From Oncomelania hupensis (taxonomy: Eukaryota; Mollusca; Gastropoda; Littorinimorpha; Pomatiopsidae), in NCBI GenBank assembly GCA_036898135.1, contig CM072527.1, positions 28,157,555 through 28,221,554 of the forward strand: DNA of 64,000 nt. The letters are read 5' to 3'. The position numbers and the translations under genes were made by a program. Positions within the stretch are counted from its first letter, which is position 1, and each line of letters opens with the position of its first letter. The notes under the pieces are model-generated. The model ran no database searches. It was not told the DNA's origin and worked only from the letters and a program-made list of their open reading frames with translations. Positions 1-64,000 of the stretch are shown here, piece after piece.

Positions 1-30
<30 letters not shown>
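1..30. repeat. (GT)n microsatellite
   Basis: A pure GT dinucleotide run abuts the telomere-like MITE that follows. More GT-rich sequence lies on its other side at about 275-342, so this MITE copy is embedded in GT repeats. Confidence 0.95.
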
Positions 31-32
<2 letters not shown>

Positions 33-36
33 CTAG

Positions 37-269
37 GTAGAAACGTTGTTATTCTGACATACACTTGAATCTCTACATACTTTGTTTTGACGGACCTCGT
101 TATTTTGACGTCAAAGCAGTGTTCTGTTAGGGTTAGGGCTGTGTTAGGCTTCAGGTTAGGTTAAGGGTTAGAGTTAGGGTTAGGGTTAGCTTCAAAAAAT
201 TGACAAATTTGTAAAAATGTCAAAGTAATGTATGTGGAGTTTCATGAAAGTCATCACAACGGCGTTTAC
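37..269 (+). mobile_element. MITE-like element with telomere-like core, copy 1
   Basis: A 233-bp unit has degenerate inverted ends (GTAGAAACGTTGTTATT at 37-53; reverse complement near 254-269) and a core with several TTAGGG or TTAGGTT motifs at 127-188. A better preserved copy in the opposite orientation lies at 47173-47383 and shares the outer inverted repeat, the motif TTTTGACG and the TTAGGG-like core. The terminal repeats suggest a non-autonomous DNA transposon; the superfamily cannot be assigned because no target duplication is obvious in the flanking GT repeats. Confidence 0.55.
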
Positions 270-429
270 ACGGTTGTGTGTGTGTGTGTGTGGGTGTGTG
301 GGTGTGTGTGGGTTTGTGGGTGTGTGTGTGTGTGTGTTTGTGTGAAGGATGAGAAGGTATATCGGAACAAATGTTGTGATAATATGCAGTGAGAAAGGCA
401 ATATCTAGTCTATGCATCTTAGAGAAATG

Positions 430-690
430 ACATGTTCAGTGTTGGAATAAATGTGATAGTAAGTGTGCTTTGCGAGAACTTGAAAGCAATGACCAGTCTA
501 TGTGCCTTACAAGTAGTAATGAAACGTGAATATGTTGTGTTATATAATTATGTATGCATAATGTGCTAATATGTTTCTTAGTTCTTGTCCATGTTCTCAA
601 TTTTTATGTCGGATTGCAGACCATGTATAGAATTTCTCAGTTTGAGGTCAATAAAGTTGTATTGTATTGTATTGTATTGTATATTGTAAC
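430..690 (+). repeat. Possible retroposon 3' end with (TTGTA)n tail
   Basis: An AT-rich stretch ends in an AATAAA-containing segment followed by a short pentanucleotide run, TTGTA, at about 656-681. This looks like the 3' end of a LINE or SINE, but no coding sequence is attached. From here to 926 nothing else is recognised except a GAT-rich run at 860-900. Confidence 0.3.
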
Positions 691-926
691 AGTAACTGAT
701 CAGTATTGTTTATTTGGCACAATATAATTCTTTACCATGAGTATGATGATGATTTTGGTGCTAGATTGTACAGTTTTAAGACCTTTGTATCTACAAAAAG
801 ATTAATTTTGCTCCCCAGAGTTGTGATCATGCTTTTTGTGTGGAAATGTTCATTCATTCATGATGATGACGACGATGATGATGATGATGGTGACAATGAT
901 GGGAAATATTTATTGTTGTTATGTAG

Positions 927-61512
<60,586 letters not shown>

Positions 61513-61988
61513 CATCATCATTCGATGTTGCGTCATATGATTTTTACGTCGTGTCATGTCATCGCTTGAGGTCGTCATCATCATTGCTACAGAGAGGTCA
61601 AATAGAGAAAAACAGTTCTAAAATCTCGCTATCTTTTGAGCCTGACTTCATACTCTGACAGCGACGCCAGCAAGAGGGCAGAAAACGAAAGCAAACAAAA
61701 TGGGTGCAATGTACATAACCTACTAAACTTTACACAGTTGTGAAATGAATGAAATGATTGCGCCACAGAGTGAACATGGGGTGTTCAATAACTCCCATCC
61801 TCGTGGAAAGTTCTACTACTTACATTCAACATGAGTCTAAATTGAGGTCATTCCCAAACTATAACGTCAGTTTCGCGATGGATGAAAGCACAGCCGTTAC
61901 AATCTATCACAACTCAGTTTTCTAAACTTGCGATAATAGGGTTACTAATCTTGATATAGAGGGTGGAAGTTGAGGGAGAGAAAATAAA
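61513..61988 (+). other. ZGPAT: Probable ZGPAT 3' UTR
   Basis: Noncoding sequence from the stop to the first AATAAA at 61983-61988. The extent of the UTR is inferred from that hexamer alone; another AATAAA lies near 62175. Confidence 0.45.
61983..61988 (+). terminator. ZGPAT: Candidate polyadenylation signal of ZGPAT
   Basis: A canonical AATAAA about 470 bp past the stop codon. Confidence 0.45.
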
Positions 61989-61989
61989 T

Positions 61990-63635
61990 TAAAGTTTATT
62001 GCTAAGTTTGCAAATAATGTAATTTCAACACGTGAATTGTTTGTTTAGTTTTGCTTCCTCACCCTAAACTGGTCAAGACTGCCGCTATATGGGTATGAGG
62101 GCAGGCGTATATTTTCACGTGCCGTGCACATTCTTGCATTGAGCGATATGCACACTAAATTGGAGAGTGCCAGCAAATAAAACTGCTGTACGGAGCAAAA
62201 TCGGGAAGTCGCAGACAGAATTTTGAACGGAGAAGTTTTCTCTAGTGCCAGCAGAGTTTTTGAGGAGAGATTGTGCAGGCATAGTTTTGTACTATTTGCT
62301 GCCTATCTCATGCAGTGTGTAGTCCTGCTGTGACCGCCCTGCAAAGCAGTGTCCAGTCGTCCTGGACCTGATGTCCTGAGAAAAGAGAAGAGAGCTGTAT
62401 GCACATCTGTGACCACTCTGACCTGTGCTATCTTTGTGTTGTGTTGCATTGTGTCATGGTGTCCGAGGATTAACACTGGTAGCGTAAGTACCCGCAGGCA
62501 GTCCTTCAGTGGCCACTTTGCTCGGGTGCAAGCATATTTGTATAGACATGGATATATTTTTATGTTTTGAATTGAAAAAATATATTAGTGAAGAATGTAT
62601 GGTTTTGTATGCAAGGAAATAAATAATTTTATATTTGATCATTAGTTTCAACGTTTGTGATGAGAGGTAATTTATGAATGACAGGTTTGGATTCTTTGCT
62701 AGCATTGTATCTGTCACAAAGTGACTTGATAAATATTTACATTAGTGTATACATCACGTGTTTATAGAGTTAGGACACGAGCGAGGGCTATTGATATGGG
62801 CACGTGGCATATGTATGCGCTTAGCGTTGGTACTATATTTCCTAGTTCATTAATATTTTGGTGATGAGACTCGGCTATATAAAGACTGTTTGGACAACAG
62901 AAGGCTGTTCTGGTATGCATCTGAGAGTGTCTGTGATAGGATGGATGAAATAGGGCTAGGATAGAGAAATAAAGATAGACTGTGAAAAAAGTGTGAATGC
63001 TTATTAGTGGCACTCGGAAATATTGTGGTGTATGCTACTTCTATTTTTCACTGTTGTGATTCTGGATTCTGTTCATGACAGATACTGTAATTTGAATATT
63101 TATATTTTATGATTTACTTTTTGAAAATATACTATTAAAACTAAGTTTGTAAATGCAGTTCATAATTTCATAAACGTAATTGTCTTTCAGACCGGAACGG
63201 GATTGCTTCAGTGAGAGATAAAATCCTATTATAGTTTAGCTACTTATTATTTTATTACTATAGGACTTATAGTTTTCTTGAATATAGTTTTCTTGAATTC
63301 CGTTTTAATTATTATTCTACTACCTTGAGTGAGAAAGAAGAGAACCATAAAATTAGCAAAACGTAAATCGGTGTTGTGTTCCAACTAGGTCTTCAGTGTT
63401 TAAAGTTTATCTCTCTGTCTCAACTTGTGTAATTGTATAAGAAAGGCCTTTTTATGAATGCGTTTATTTATGTGAAACTGAAACATTAAAAACTGTTTAC
63501 AAACTAATATAAAATTTGTAGGAATCTTCTCAGAGTAAAGATAATTATTCTATAACAAGCACAAAGAAATTTATGACAGTAAAGAAAAGTAAAATGAAAA
63601 CGATTTTGTTAATGATTATGAAAATATATATAATT
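61990..63635. other. Downstream flank: nothing recognised
   Basis: AT-rich DNA with several AATAAA words. No supported gene, RNA or repeat. Confidence 0.4.
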
Positions 63636-63639
63636 TGTA

Positions 63640-64000
63640 TACAGAAGACTTCGGGGCATTTCATATACCAAGCACATCGCCAACAATGAAGCCCGAAAGA
63701 CTTATCACACAAGCCATTGGACAACATGATGTCATGCTCACAGTAGTGAAGAAATGGAAACTCCGATGGTATAGCCATGTCACTAGATCATTAGGCCTTG
63801 CAAAGACCGTCCAGCAAGGCACGGTGCAAGGAGGCAGAAGAAGAAGGAGACAGAAAAAGAGGTGGGAGGACAGCATTCAAGAATGGACTGGCTTGACACT
63901 AGCGAAGCCATGAGGGTTGCTGAGGACAGAGAAAGATGGAGTACCCTGGTTAAACGATCATCTGTGGTGCCCCAACAATCTTCGAGTTACGGTATAGGAT
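63640..64000 (+). mobile_element. LINE-B 3' fragment, runs to the window end
   Basis: The plus strand encodes TIGQHDVMLTVVKKWKLRWY-like text, TRSLGLAKTVQQGTVQGGRR and KKRWEDSIQEWTGL. The sequence ends at GAGTTACGGTATAGGAT, just entering the (ATAGG)n tail at the window edge. Confidence 0.9.

Noticed and set aside
120..190. True telomere end
   Set aside because: The TTAGGG words are few and degenerate, and sit inside an element with inverted ends that has a second copy at 47173.
62349..62570. 73-residue frame downstream of ZGPAT
   Set aside because: No homology that I recognise and no splice structure; it probably lies in UTR or flanking DNA.

Overview
This window is animal nuclear DNA. Genes are split by GT-AG introns, coding density is very low, and microsatellites, minisatellites, SINEs, LINEs, LTR elements and MITEs fill most of the sequence. 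The gene content and repeat style suggest a lophotrochozoan, most likely a marine gastropod mollusc. That assignment is inference. No prokaryotic gene, CRISPR array, rRNA or convincing free-standing tRNA gene was seen.

Two protein-coding genes can be reconstructed exon by exon with consistent splice phases. (1) A plus-strand ZGPAT orthologue (CCCH zinc finger, Tudor, G-patch, C-terminal coiled coil) runs from 927 to 61512 in nine visible exons; its first exon or exons lie upstream of the window. Its sixth visible exon (13199-13408) carries an in-frame TGA followed by CTAG, the strongest known metazoan readthrough context, and conserved coding sequence continues to the true stop. (2) A minus-strand RING-finger gene (28997 down to 19865, eight exons, 1328 codons) is nested inside the 43.4-kb ZGPAT intron between 13408 and 56845. 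It has a C3HC4 RING, a TRIM-like helical segment, no B-box, and a long disordered poly-Gln region.

Layout: 1-930, a telomere-like MITE and other repeats. 927-13408, ZGPAT exons A-F, whose introns carry a split LINE, an 89-bp satellite grown from a SINE head, two solo LTRs of one family, an inverted SINE pair and a piggyBac-like MITE. 13409-19860, minisatellites, SINE tails and a fold-back element. 19865-28997, the RING gene, with a different minisatellite in several introns. 29150-34780, a second fold-back element and nested LINE fragments. 34784-39624, a complete Ty3/gypsy-class LTR element with identical LTRs, a 5-bp target duplication, INT-RT-RNaseH gene order, a gag/protease deletion and a nested MITE. 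39700-56840, microsatellites, 38-bp and 39-bp minisatellites, LINE and SINE copies. 56845-61512, the last three ZGPAT exons, separated by two tandem arrays that grew from recognisable local or retroposon sequence. 61513-64000, probable ZGPAT 3' UTR and flank, ending in a LINE 3' end.

The host genes do not form an operon. The most biologically interesting items are the candidate UGA-CUAG readthrough in ZGPAT, the antisense nested RING gene, the INT-first LTR element, and a retroposon of about 60 bp with a hairpin head that is seen twice with the same 5' end and perfect 11-bp target duplications.
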